Assembly (NCBI GenBank): GCA_022414725.1
Contig: CM039464.1
Location: 868,001-932,000 of the forward strand
DNA length: 64,000 nt
Direction of reading: 5' to 3'
DNA from: Microglena sp. YARC
Lineage: Eukaryota; Chlorophyta; Chlorophyceae; Chlamydomonadales; Chlamydomonadaceae
The translations under genes were made by a program, and so were the position numbers. Position 1 is the stretch's first letter; every line of letters begins with the position of its first letter. Shown here piece by piece: positions 45,326 through 55,740 of the stretch. The notes beneath the pieces are model-generated. The model did no database searches, had not been told where the DNA came from, and worked only from the letters and a program-made list of their open reading frames with translations.

Positions 45326-45664
45326 CTAGTTGAGGAATCTGAATACTGTCATTACAGGTATTCCGATGCAGGTGAATGATTTGGCTTTACCCAGTGGCAA
45401 GCAGTGGGGTGCAGAACCACGACAAATCACAGCAAGTATTGCCTGCCAAACTGCGCCAGCAACGTAGTTCATTCCAAGTAGGAAGAAGAATGCAGAATCA
45501 CGACAAATCACAGAAAGTATTGCCTGCCAGAATGCGCCAGCTACATAGCTTATGCCAAGTAGGAAGAAGAGAGCAGAACCACAACAAATAACAGCAAGTA
45601 TTGCCTGCCAGAATGCACCAGCTGCATAGCTCATGCCAAGTAGGAAGATGAGAAGGTGGAACAC
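45326..45664 (-). CDS. Hydrophobic protein with three 27-residue repeats (partial, unknown)
   Basis: Three 81-bp tandem units (starts near 45412, 45493 and 45574 on the plus strand) encode FLLGMSYAAGAFWQAILAVI plus CCGSALF, three times with a few substitutions that mostly keep hydrophobic character. Each unit could be one membrane helix. No start or stop is well supported and no introns are evident. The family is not recognised. Selection on the frame is suggested by 81 being divisible by three and by the lack of stops. Confidence 0.35.
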   Translation of the reverse strand: MFHLLIFLLGMSYAAGAFWQAILAVICCGSALFFLLGISYVAGAFWQAILSVICRDSAFFFLLGMNYVAGAVWQAILAVICRGSAPHCLPLGKAKSFTCIGIPVMTVFRFLN

Positions 45665-46213
45665 AAGCTTGGAGAAATTATGAAGTAACCTGGTTTACAT
45701 TGGCCTGCCACATGAATGGACAGGTTAACCATATCAAATGAATAGTTCAGTGTCAGATAATAACACGTTGTGTGAGTAACAAGCCAAGCATGTCACACAT
45801 AGACTGTGTGTAAAAAACAATTAAATCACAGCTCTCCAAGCTGTTATGCATTTTATACCATTTGGGAGGTTGTTCTCACTCCCTGCCTAAAAAAGGGTAG
45901 AAAAGGTTCAGTACTACAATGTTTAATCTGGAAAGGAGCATAGCAGCATCCATTCCCTTGAGCCAGACCTGCCGCTATTTACTGACTACAACTACAGCGG
46001 GAAGCACTCAAATGGAAATCCAAGCACTGGTGCCTGGCCATTGGAACTGACAGAGATGCTAAAAGTTGCCCAGAAATGAAACAGTGGTGAAGAAAAAAAG
46101 CTTTGCATCCAATCTAGACTGACTGCAAATCGCATGTTAACAAATAAACTATCTACCCTGAGATAAAAAGCTGGGTAGTTGTGTAGCTGGATAGCTTAGT
46201 AGCTGGGCTAATA
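45665..46213. other. Spacer, nothing recognised
   Basis: AT-balanced sequence downstream of the first ELIP-like gene. No coding frame or repeat of note. Confidence 0.5.
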
Positions 46214-46218
46214 TTACA
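46214..46218 (-). terminator. TGTAA polyadenylation motif
   Basis: TGTAA on the coding strand, 14 nt after the TAA stop of the ELIP-like gene. TGTAA is the usual chlorophyte poly(A) signal, but it generally lies further from the stop, so this may be fortuitous. Confidence 0.35.
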
Positions 46219-46232
46219 CAGCTGTAGCTAGC

Positions 46233-47502
46233 TTAGAACAAGGCAGCTCCATTGACGGCCTCTGAGACCAAAAGGGCGGCAAAGCCAATCATGGCAGCAC
46301 GGCCATTGATCAGCTCAGCGTCAGGGGTGAAGGGGCCAACAGACTCAGCCTTCTTGTTCTGGAACATGGGGATGAGGGATGCAGCGATGAAGAGCAGGAA
46401 GGTGACGTTGATGAGTGTGGGCTCATCACCAATCTGGCGCAGCACAGACTCTCCAGTGGACAGCTCAGCACCCAGGGCTGCGACAAAGCCCAACATAGCC
46501 AAGCGGCCATTAGTGATCTCTGGGGCAGCACCACCAAAGTTCATCACATCAGCCAGAGTGGCAGCAAAGGGGGCAGGGGGAGGAGCGGGCTTGGTGTAAC
46601 TAGAGGTGCTAACCTGTGAGACAACCTCAGGAACAGACCTGAAGGAAGGAGTAGGAAGTTTTCGTCAGTTAAATATCACTGTTTCTTGGTTGGGTATTGA
46701 TCCAGCAACTCTGTGTAAACGTGTCACGGTGGGTAGGGTTGGTGGTTGGGTGGGTAGCGGGTGCAGGTGAGACTAACATTCCAGCCTCATCAATCTTGGG
46801 TGCGACAGCCATGGGGTGGGTGGGTGGGGTGAGTGGGTGGAGGGGTGTGTGGTGGTCTGCGTGAGTCAGACATTCCAGCCTCATCAATCTTGGGTGCGAC
46901 AGGTATGTGCTGGGTGGATGGAAGGAGGGTTGGATGGGTGGGGGGTGGGGGTGGGTGGGGGTGGGGGGCCTTGATGATTGGGTATTGGTCCAGCAACTCT
47001 GTGTATATATGTCACAGGGGGGGTGTTGCCAAATCCTACCATACACCATGGAGGTGAGGTAGGCTTGACAGGCTGGCCATTGAAGGCAGTTGTGCAACTG
47101 AGGGGTGGCAATCACGGAATGCTTTGTGTGAACACAGCTGGCTGGCTTGTCAATTAGGGCAACAAGCAAACAGGCATAGCGATCAGGGTCGGCATACACC
47201 TAGTCAGGTCAGGCAAGTTAAGACAGGGTAGGGTATGGCAGCTCGTGGCGTGCATGTGCGCATGTCCAAAGCAGAGATAACCATAGCTAGGAGGCTAAGT
47301 CGCCGGAGAGAGGGATACGAGTCTTACACTCTTCAGCTTGCGAGCAATTAGTTGCAGTCGGTACTCACTCGGTGGTGGAGGGGGCAGGAGTGGCAGGCTC
47401 CTGATCAGCGGCCCTGGACACAACGCTCAGACGAGCGACGGTGGTCTTGCCGGAGGCCTTAGCCATGGAGACGGAAGCGGAGCGACGGACAGCGAAGGCC
47501 AT
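46233..47502 (-). CDS. Early light-induced (ELIP)-like protein 1, two exons
   Basis: Exon 1 47369-47502 (MAFAVRRSASVSMAKASGKT, a plastid transit-type leader rich in Ser, Ala, Arg and Lys), intron with ACCGA|GTGAGT donor and CCTTCAG|G acceptor (phase 2), exon 2 46233-46638. Predicted 179 residues, in the family range. Helix 1 EITNGRLAMLGFVAALGAEL and helix 3 ELINGRAAMIGFAALLVSEA carry the E-x-x-N-x-R-x-A-M chlorophyll-binding signature. Helix 2 is TFLLFIAASLIPM. ELIPs are thylakoid proteins that bind free chlorophyll and carotenoid under light stress. The 730-bp intron holds duplicated CATTCCAGCCTCATCAATC words and G-rich tracts. Confidence 0.85.
46720..47000. repeat. Tandem words in ELIP-1 intron
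   Basis: ATTCCAGCCTCATCAATCTT followed by GGGTGCGACAG occurs at about 46779 and 46873, and TTGGTCCAGCAACTCTGTGT-like words flank the G-rich tracts at about 46695 and 46985. Confidence 0.6.
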
Positions 47503-49053
47503 TGTTGTTGGAGTTGGGGAGATGAAGGGGGAGGTATAGGGAATTGTAATTGCGAACTGGAAAGTTGGCGCAGTTTCGAAAATGTATAACGTTCGAAGGA
47601 TGTCAGTTAGCCACACAGCTGTCTAGTGACCCACGTGGTCGACGTGGCCAGATCAGCTGCCGCAGCCGGCCGCAGCCTTTCCCTGGTCAGCTAAAGGCGG
47701 ACATCCAGCCTTGCGTGTTGGCCTTACAAGCGCTTGACCGACAGGAGCTCATGAGACGGAGGTGGGAGGTAGGTACTTGGGAGTCGCGCGCGTGACAGCT
47801 ATAGACGGGTACACGAAACACACTCTCGCTGGAGCTGGAGTTGGCTGACAAGAATTTGGAATAGTGAACGGGAAGGTCGGAAGGTATCGCCTTACCCCCC
47901 GCATCACAGGGCAGGTCAAGTGACTCAGGCTGTGCTGTTTGCAGTTAGCAGTTTCCAGAGAGAGAGCTTAAGTAGTTGCGTTCCCGTGCGAGGGTTGTCC
48001 AGGGGACTCGAATGTGCACAACGACTAGCACTCGGTCTTTAAAGCTGCGGCTGCATCGCAACGGAGCCCCCAAAATCCGCGTGCGTAACGCAGCACAAAG
48101 TATAGTAACCATCAATAACCTTCGCCGATATTCTTCGCCGATTGACACAGACACCGACCCGACAGGTCGGAGGTAGGAAGGACTAAGACGCAATGGACTA
48201 TTCCGCCCGCCATAGCATAATAACACAGCCACACTGACGTGTGACTGGCTCTCAAAATATAGGCACTTGTCTGGTTTTGATAATTGCCCCAGTGTTAGCG
48301 AGCATTCGTCCCTCAAACATTGTCCCCATAACAAAGGCGAATTGTTTATACATTAATTTGCCTGCTCCGCGTTTGTGTTGGTAGGCTAGGTATATTCCAT
48401 CAGCCTGAGGAGTCCCAACATACCAAGAAATTCAGAGCCTTCAAAGGAAAGGCATGCATGAGCTTATGTAATTGTCCACCGACAGGACTAATCCTGCATC
48501 AGTCGTCTAACCAGACCCTCTGCATCTAACCCTCTGTCCGTTGAGATAATTTGGGATCATTACATAGTTGAGCCATAACTGTAATTGTAACCGGGAAACT
48601 TATGGTAGGACACTTCGCCACAGAAACTGAGACAATATGGTAAAAGTAGTCAAGACATTTAAGGTTGTGATTAATATAATTGATGAGCGCTTTTTCAGTC
48701 ATTGCATGTTGTTAAATCAACCAGTGAAGGTTATTTCCAAATCTTCACCTTCTCCACTTAAAAGAATACACCACGTAAACAATCTTCTTTCACTTGCTAG
48801 GGCTTCACTAATGCTCCTCTAAATATGACGACTAAAAATGTATGGCAAATGTGGCGCCAGTAAAAAGAACCTCCACTAGATGCGCATAGTTGCATATCTC
48901 GCAAAACCACTTTACACTTAGATATGGACGAAAAGGTGTCACAATCCTCTCAAAGAATATCACTCTGCCTGCAGCAAGCTGCTTGTTATTGCAAGTAGGT
49001 ACAAGTCTCTTAATGGTACAGCTCGCTCACATCACATGAGGTACATAATGAAC
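47503..49053. other. Intergenic between the two ELIP-like genes
   Basis: Holds the promoter of gene 1 (a GTTATACA-like word on the minus strand near 47585) and the 3' region of gene 2. No further gene supported. Confidence 0.5.
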
Positions 49054-50377
49054 TTAGAACAGTGCAACACCACCGTTGGTAGCCTCAAAAGCCAGCAGTG
49101 CAGCAAAGCCAATCATAGCAGCACGGCCATTGATGAGCTCAGCGTTAGGGGTCAGAGGGCCCACAGCTTCAGCCTTAGCATTCCTGGCCATGGGGATGAT
49201 GGTCGCAGCGATGAAGAGCAAGAAGGTGGCAGGGATCAGCAAAGGCGCGTCACTGAGCTGGGACATGACAGTTTCTCCAGAGGACAGCTCAGCTCCCAGG
49301 GCAGCGATAAAGCCCACCATAGCCAGACGTCCGTTTGTAATCTCAGGGGCTGCACCACCAAAGTTCATGATGTCACCCACAGAAACACCCTTAGGGGCAG
49401 GGGGAGGAGTAGGGGGAGAAGGAGAAGGAGAAGGTGCAGCGGGGGCAGCAGGAGCCGCAGACCTGAAGGTTTGAGTGAAAGGGAAAGAGATAGCATTAGT
49501 GAATAAATCAATCATTCTGACTTAGCAAATACTGTCGTTTGATTCATATGATTCTGTTGTAGGACAACTTAGTAATAATGTTTTGATTTTCCAATAATGT
49601 TTTGGTTTTCCTGAGAATAATCCTTCTAGGTGGATGAAGAAAGTTCCAATTAGGGGAGGGGCATGAGTTGTGTTAACCTACTCAAAACCAATTGGTGATT
49701 ATTGGTGAAGGCTTGGACAGTGTTATGGCAACCTAGTCATGTTATTAGTAATCTGATAGAATGGGGAGTGATAGAATGGGCAGTGCCCATGCTTATGTAA
49801 CAGAAGAAAGAAGTGTTCAGCACAGGATTCATCATTTTCCCAGGCAGCTTTTAGACAGCTCCCTAAGCCAGCAAGTATACAACACCCACATAGTGTAGCC
49901 ATCCTACACAGCTGAATATGACAGCTTTAACGTGCACTAGAACTTGGATTAGTGAGGTTATATTGAGGCTCGTCGAGAGAGCTGCCTATCAGCTGCTGTT
50001 CGTCACTGAAAAGAACATCTATGATTCAGCAGATTCAGCAACTGGTAGGGGTGAGTATAGGAAATCTTTCTACGCACGACGTAGAGGGGTGAGGAAGGGG
50101 AGGGGAGGAGAGGTATGGACAGTTGGGGCAATGAAATAGGCGAACAATAAGTTGCAGCTCCATGATCTCGGCCAGCGACGTTTGTCAGGAAGAGGCAAAT
50201 GTGTCAATACATGGGTCGGGATAATATCTCGGTCGTAACTCACTCGGGGGTAGAGGCGGGGGTGGGCTCCTTGTCAACGGCCCTGGATACAACACGAAGG
50301 CGAGTGTTCTGGGTCTTGACGACAGCCCTGCCGTTGGCCACACAGGCAGAAGAGGCGGAGCGGACGACAAAGGCCAT
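49054..50377 (-). CDS. Early light-induced (ELIP)-like protein 2, two exons
   Basis: Exon 1 50244-50377 (MAFVVRSASSACVANGRAVV, transit-type leader) and exon 2 49054-49462, with the same 134-nt first exon, same phase-2 intron and same GTGAGT donor as the gene 3 kb downstream, so a tandem duplication. A Pro/Ser-rich spacer (APSPSPSPPTPPPAPKGVSV) leads into DIMNFGGAAPEITNGRLAMV (helix 1), TFLLFIAATIIPM (helix 2) and AELINGRAAMIGFAALLAFE (helix 3). Both chlorophyll-binding helices are intact. About 180 residues. Thylakoid photoprotection is the expected role. Confidence 0.85.
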
Positions 50378-50474
50378 TTTTATAGGTAGGGGTTGGGACG
50401 GGGGGGGGGGGGGGGGGTACTCGGTTATCGGCGGGTTATAATGTGGAGCTTGATATGTGATGCATGTTTCGGTA

Positions 50475-50483
50475 GTTTTTATA
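50475..50483 (-). promoter_or_regulatory. TATA-like box of ELIP-like gene 2
   Basis: TATAAAAAC on the minus strand, 98 bp before the ATG, just upstream of a G-run (50401-50417). Confidence 0.35.
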
Positions 50484-52974
50484 CGCATTGGCGAGCGGAC
50501 GAGAGCCACAAGTACGTGGCTGGATCTGGCGTGAAGTACGTGGCCGGATCTGACGCCCAGCCTGGCGAAACGGCCACGACCGTCGGCAATTCATACTACC
50601 ACCATCCCACTGACCCACAATTCCATTGCGCGTGGGTCCACATGAGCCAGGGGATTGGTGCAGCCGGCAAGCTACGACGAACAAGGTGATGGTCGAGGCG
50701 GTCGATCTGAAAGGGTAGCAAGAATGCTGAACGCTGACGATGGTCGAGCTCGCAGGATTCGATCCGTTTCGTATCACCCGACTAGCTGCGATGTCCCACC
50801 TGTCTCTCGGGAAACCCTACGCGACCCTACGTAACCCTAGTCCATCGTATCGGGGATCCCAACTCGATCAATTGCCTCCTTATCGGCCACCTTTTTGTTG
50901 CTGCGTAGTTTCCAAACGATTACTTGCTAGTCTCTTGGTGTAGCACGGGCTACAGCGTTACTTGGAGACACAGTGCCCAACGTGGAGCCTGTCCAGGTTG
51001 GCGCCAGCTGTGAGGTTTAGGATGCCCTGGAGACGAATCGAGAGACGTGGACAAGTTGGCTGCGTAGTAGGAGGTCGACTACGTGGAGGCGTGGAAGGTT
51101 CTGCGGGAACGAAGACTATGCTTACCTTATCCCGATGCCCCGCAGAAATCAACTAATATCGCACGTTGATGGTGGCAATGGGGACTCACGAACACGAGTA
51201 CCTCCCCGATGAGGGTCGTGGAACCAACGGAAGTCTTGGTCTTTCTCAGCCCACCCCTACGACAACGGGATTTCCTCTCTATAAGACGAATCCCTAGAGA
51301 TAACACCCGACTGACGATTGGCGGTGGGGGTGGGGAGGGAGGTGTCGTGTGGGGGGGACTGGGTGTGTGAGTGAGTTGGGTACTTGGGTGGGTTTGGGTG
51401 GGTGGGGGGAGCGACCAATCGGCCATCAGCCAGAGGCCGTAGATGCGCGTTGCGTGAGCACCCGGAAATCTGGGCGGGGGTAGGACTGAGGGAGGTAACC
51501 GCCTGGTCTTTCCAATGACCCATTGGATGTGTTTGAATTTACCTACTGGGAATCGGCTAGACAGGATGCATACGGCCAGACCTACACAGCTAGTGTTTCA
51601 AATTGTCTCTTAGGCCTGAGCTTCTGCGATGCCAGTACTTGGCATTGGGAGTACGTAGTAAACTGTAGCATTCATCAAGAGGGAAGGGGTAATGGTCAGA
51701 TGGACGAGGTGTTGGGAGAATCGGAGGGCTGCGTTTGACTGTGACACAGTGACACTGACAGGTATGGATGCTCAAAAGTAACCAGCCACGTGAGCACAGG
51801 TCACTAAACCAAAATTTCATGGGCTTGGACTGCTCCCATCTCCTAGTCACTCAGACCCCAGGGTAAGAGCTTCCGGGTCTGGATGGGGGAACCCTATGTC
51901 TAGCTTTGGTGGGTGGATGCTGGCATGAATTTGAGTGAGCTGTAAACTAGGGGTGGGGCTAGTTTTTAGGGTTAACAACTTTAAAATCTGGGGGAAATAC
52001 AGGTTTGTATTTCTTCTGTCTGTTTGTTTTTCTTGGCCTCTGTTTCTTCATGCTAGGTGGGGCTAGCTTGTCCTCTTGTGTGTTGCTCAGCTGTGCCTTA
52101 CTACTTCCTGCTTGCTGGTGTCATCGTGTGTGACTAGTCATTAAGTGTGTGTGTGTGAGGGGGTAAGTGCTGTCAGATCGGCGGGGGCAACCACTTTAAA
52201 ATTGTGGACCTCGAACCATAAAGACCTTCCATAGAAATATACTTTGGAACTAAGGGGGTGGGTAAAATGAATCTTACATAAGTACCGTATAAACAATCAT
52301 GTTTCTGTAACGACTTTTTATGGCTGGCTGGGGCTTTGCAACCAATTTCAAGTATACTTCTCTTGTTGAAGTTTGATTTTGATTGGTCATGTTACTGCCG
52401 AAGACGGTGAGCCATGAGCAGCCTGAAGGCTCTTACAAAAAATGGAAACACTTCACAACAGTGATTTGTTCGCGCTGACATTTCCCTGTTTTTTTACTAC
52501 CGAAGACGGCGAGCAGGCAAGTTGCTGGCTGAAGCTATGTAACCAAGTTCAAGTTAGAGAAGGCTCATAGACCAATGTAACCAGACTAACCTTACAAGGA
52601 GTCGAGGTGATTAGGGAGAAAACACGGAAGTGCTGTCTATATTAATCACGTTGCAAGTGATGATTCATTCGTCATCAAATAAATTTGGACCGGGGCATCG
52701 CCCTCATGAATTCTACCTAGACACTAGTCAGTTGCACCAAGGGAACAAATCCCTACAGTAATCTGCGATAGTGCAATATCAAGCACAGCTCTAATAAATA
52801 TTACGCCATATTACGAGGCGCAAGGTTGAGGGGGCCAGTCCGTTTGCTTGTACTGGAGCCAACCACCCAAAACTGAACAACTGAATTCTAACATGTACAA
52901 TCTACTCGTTCTGTCAGTCACATCCATTTATTTATTTACCAACATCAACGAGGGCCCTAGCACCACCGCCCTTA
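50484..52974. other. Intergenic, no gene recognised
   Basis: A duplicated AAGTACGTGGCYGGATCTGG at about 50509 and 50533, a TG-rich stretch at 51320-51410, otherwise unremarkable. On the minus strand, AATAAATAAAT follows the dynein stop (about 52929-52940). Confidence 0.5.
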
Positions 52975-55740
52975 CTAGACCACGTCCAAGAACAGACACA
53001 CGCCAGCCAAGGTCCACTTGATCCAGGTGTGCTTAGACTTGAGCTGGGCTGTGAACACCTCCTCCCTGAAACGAGCCTCGGTGGTGTACACAGGAGTCAT
53101 GTAGGCATCCTTCATCTCAGCCTTGTCCACCGTCACCGCACGCACCAGGATGACTGGCATGGCACAGAACAGCTCCTTGGGCTTAGAGTCGTCCAGCACG
53201 CCCACCTTGTCATCCCACCTGCATCCCTCCAGCGTGAGGCCATGGATGAAGGCACCATCACGGGAGGGGGCGTCGATCTGGTCGGGCAGCTTCTTGGTCA
53301 CCTCTGTCATCACCACAGTCTTATCCAGAGGCCAATCGTTACGACGGGCAGTGGTCTGCATTACAGCTGTGAGGAACGACTGGGGGTTGAAAAGGCCAGA
53401 CAGCCACACAACCTTAGGCACGCCAAGGTCCGCAGTCCATTCAACCAGCTGGGTCGACCTGGCCAGCAGGTTTTGCAGCCAAGAGCCGAGAGGACGCAGA
53501 CTGGGGTACGCCAAGTTCCTCCAGCTACCAGGCACTGCGTCAGTCGCCAGGCTGGTCATCAGCCTCTCCATGGGTTCCGTCATCGTCAGGTCACCCTTGA
53601 GGCCCAGGTCAAGCTCGGCAAGGGAGCGCTTCATCTCAGCTAACAGGGTGTTCATGCGCTCGCTTTCTTGAATGGCAACCATGACGTACGGCGTGAACTC
53701 GTCCACCCGGCCGCGGATGTCCTCCATGTCAAACTGCTCGGGCAGGCGCTCAACTAGGTCGTCCAACACCATCTTGGCCTTCTCCTCAACGCTCATGCCT
53801 CCCTCTCCGCCGGACTCCCGCGGCTGCAGCTGCACCAATGCGTTACAGAAAGACTCGGCCTCGCGCAGGCGGAAACCGATCTCAGCGTTGGGGTGCAGGC
53901 CGAAGGCCAGGGGTGTCTCCGGAGGCATCTGCTCGTCCAGGTACTCCAACACTTGTTTGTGGCTCAGTGAGTTGGGTGGAGACATGAAGCCAGGGAACAT
54001 CTCCATACCCTCGATCAGCGCTTCGACCATGTATCGGTTGAGGTATGCGCTGCACAGACGGCGATCCCAGTCCTCCACGATGTGGCCTCCGTACATGATC
54101 TCACCGAAGATGTAGCGGAGATCATCCCAAGGCACCTTCACGTTGTTCTCAAGGTAGTTGTTGGCCGTCTGTCCGCAGCACAGCAAGTCACCAGCGTTGA
54201 AGGGGTAGTTCATGTTCCATCCAATGCCACTGGTGGAGCCGGGAATGTTACCCACACCGAACTTCTTCCTCTCCAGCAGGGCAGCATGGAAGTAGCACAG
54301 GGCGAAGATGATGATCCTGAACTCAGCCTGCTTGGCACAGGTCTCGAGAATCTCTTCAGAGTAGAGGTTGTAGGCACGACGCAAGTTGGCCTTCAGGCCC
54401 TCGGGGGGCTCGTTGGTCAGCTTGATCGAGTTCTGCAGCAGTGAGATGGGCAGACCCTTCTCCAGAGCAGGGGGGGGCTCTGCGGAGAGGAAGAGACGGA
54501 AGTCGGCGTGGGCCCCCTCAGACAATTTGTCCACCTTCTTCTCCAGAGGCCCACTGGTCCAGTCGATGGTCAGATGAATGTTCTGCAGCAGCACCCAGCC
54601 TCCGTTCTTGTGTGCGTTGTTCAGGTTGTTCATAGCGATGGGCTCCTGGCCCTGGCCCAAGGACACGGACGCGTACTTGCCGGTGTCAGAGGTGAACCCC
54701 AGCTTGCGTCCAAGGGACTCCACGGAAGCCGCAACATCGACACCGGGGGACAAGAAGATGAAGATGGGAACTCCGGGGGCGGAGTCCGCGTACGAGCGTT
54801 GAAGGTCGAATGGCTGGGAGCTCACATACTTTCCACCGATGAGTCCGGTGACGAACTTGTTCATGGCACTGGTCAACCTGTCAGGCCTGAGCGCCCTAAA
54901 CAACAACAGGCGGTCGAACTCGGGCATTCTCTTCCAGTCCCCAGGAAGGGGCTCGTCCTCGGGCCTCTCCAGCTCAATCCACTCCCGCCAGCGCTTGGAG
55001 GAGCCGACCAAGTCATCGGGCAGGTTTGCGTACTCATCCAACTCACGCAGAGCCTGAACTGACCCCCACACGGAATCGGAGATCCAGTCTCCCAGGGAGT
55101 TGTCCACGCCCATGACCTTGGGGCCACGCAGGAGGTAGTCAAACTTTTGGAAGTTCAGCTCACCCTTGCCCCTTAGAATGGCCAAGCACAGCTGAGTGGC
55201 GACGATCAGCTTGTGTCTCTCAAACAGACCCTGGGCAACGTATGAGAAGACCTGGAAGCAGGTGATCTCCACCAACAGCTCCAGCCTCTTCTCCATGTCC
55301 ACTTGCATTCCCAGCCTCTCGTTCTCAGGCACGTGGGACTCGTCGGCACCACCAGGAGTGACATCCATACCCTTGCCCAACACGAAGACAAAGTTAGCCA
55401 TGGAGTAGTGATACACACGGTCCAGGGCGTTGAGGTTGTCGATGAGGAAATACACGAGGGACGCACGCGTTGCCACAGGGCGGTACACCTCACGAGCCTT
55501 GGCAATGTTCACTTCGGTGACCTTCGCAAGCTTCACCTTCTCCTCGATCTCCAGAGCAGTGCGCTTCGTCTCTTCTAAGTTCTCAATGAGCTCGATGTCC
55601 TCGAGAATGTCGCCCTGGGAGTTGGCCAACCTGAACAGCAGACTGTTCTCCAGGTCCATCAGGGTCAAGCTGTACTCGTTCAGGGCACGCACCAATTCAG
55701 CAGCCTGCTCTTGGAGATCAGAGCGCTCATGCGCGACAAC
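52975..55740 (-). CDS. Dynein exon 9: AAA6 and C-terminal domain
   Basis: One 921-codon exon beginning [16 protein letters not shown] after CAACCCAG and ending at TAG 52975. It carries [29 protein letters not shown] with [15 protein letters not shown] (AAA6), [31 protein letters not shown], and the C-terminal [20 protein letters not shown] motif. No frame breaks, so it is under coding constraint in an otherwise noisy window. Confidence 0.95.
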   Translation of the reverse strand, partial: VVAHERSDLQEQAAELVRALNEYSLTLMDLENSLLFRLANSQGDILEDIELIENLEETKRTALEIEEKVKLAKVTEVNIAKAREVYRPVATRASLVYFLIDNLNALDRVYHYSMANFVFVLGKGMDVTPGGADESHVPENERLGMQVDMEKRLELLVEITCFQVFSYVAQGLFERHKLIVATQLCLAILRGKGELNFQKFDYLLRGPKVMGVDNSLGDWISDSVWGSVQALRELDEYANLPDDLVGSSKRWREWIELERPEDEPLPGDWKRMPEFDRLLLFRALRPDRLTSAMNKFVTGLIGGKYVSSQPFDLQRSYADSAPGVPIFIFLSPGVDVAASVESLGRKLGFTSDTGKYASVSLGQGQEPIAMNNLNNAHKNGGWVLLQNIHLTIDWTSGPLEKKVDKLSEGAHADFRLFLSAEPPPALEKGLPISLLQNSIKLTNEPPEGLKANLRRAYNLYSEEILETCAKQAEFRIIIFALCYFHAALLERKKFGVGNIPGSTSGIGWNMNYPFNAGDLLCCGQTANNYLENNVKVPWDDLRYIFGEIMYGGHIVEDWDRRLCSAYLNRYMVEALIEGMEMFPGFMSPPNSLSHKQVLEYLDEQMPPETPLAFGLHPNAEIGFRLREAESFCNALVQLQPRESGGEGGMSVEEKAKMVLDDLVERLPEQFDMEDIRGRVDEFTPYVMVAIQESERMNTLLAEMKRSLAELDLGLKGDLTMTEPMERLMTSLATDAVPGSWRNLAYPSLRPLGSWLQNLLARSTQLVEWTADLGVPKVVWLSGLFNPQSFLTAVMQTTARRNDWPLDKTVVMTEVTKKLPDQIDAPSRDGAFIHGLTLEGCRWDDKVGVLDDSKPKELFCAMPVILVRAVTVDKAEMKDAYMTPVYTTEARFREEVFTAQLKSKHTWIKWTLAGVCLFLDVV

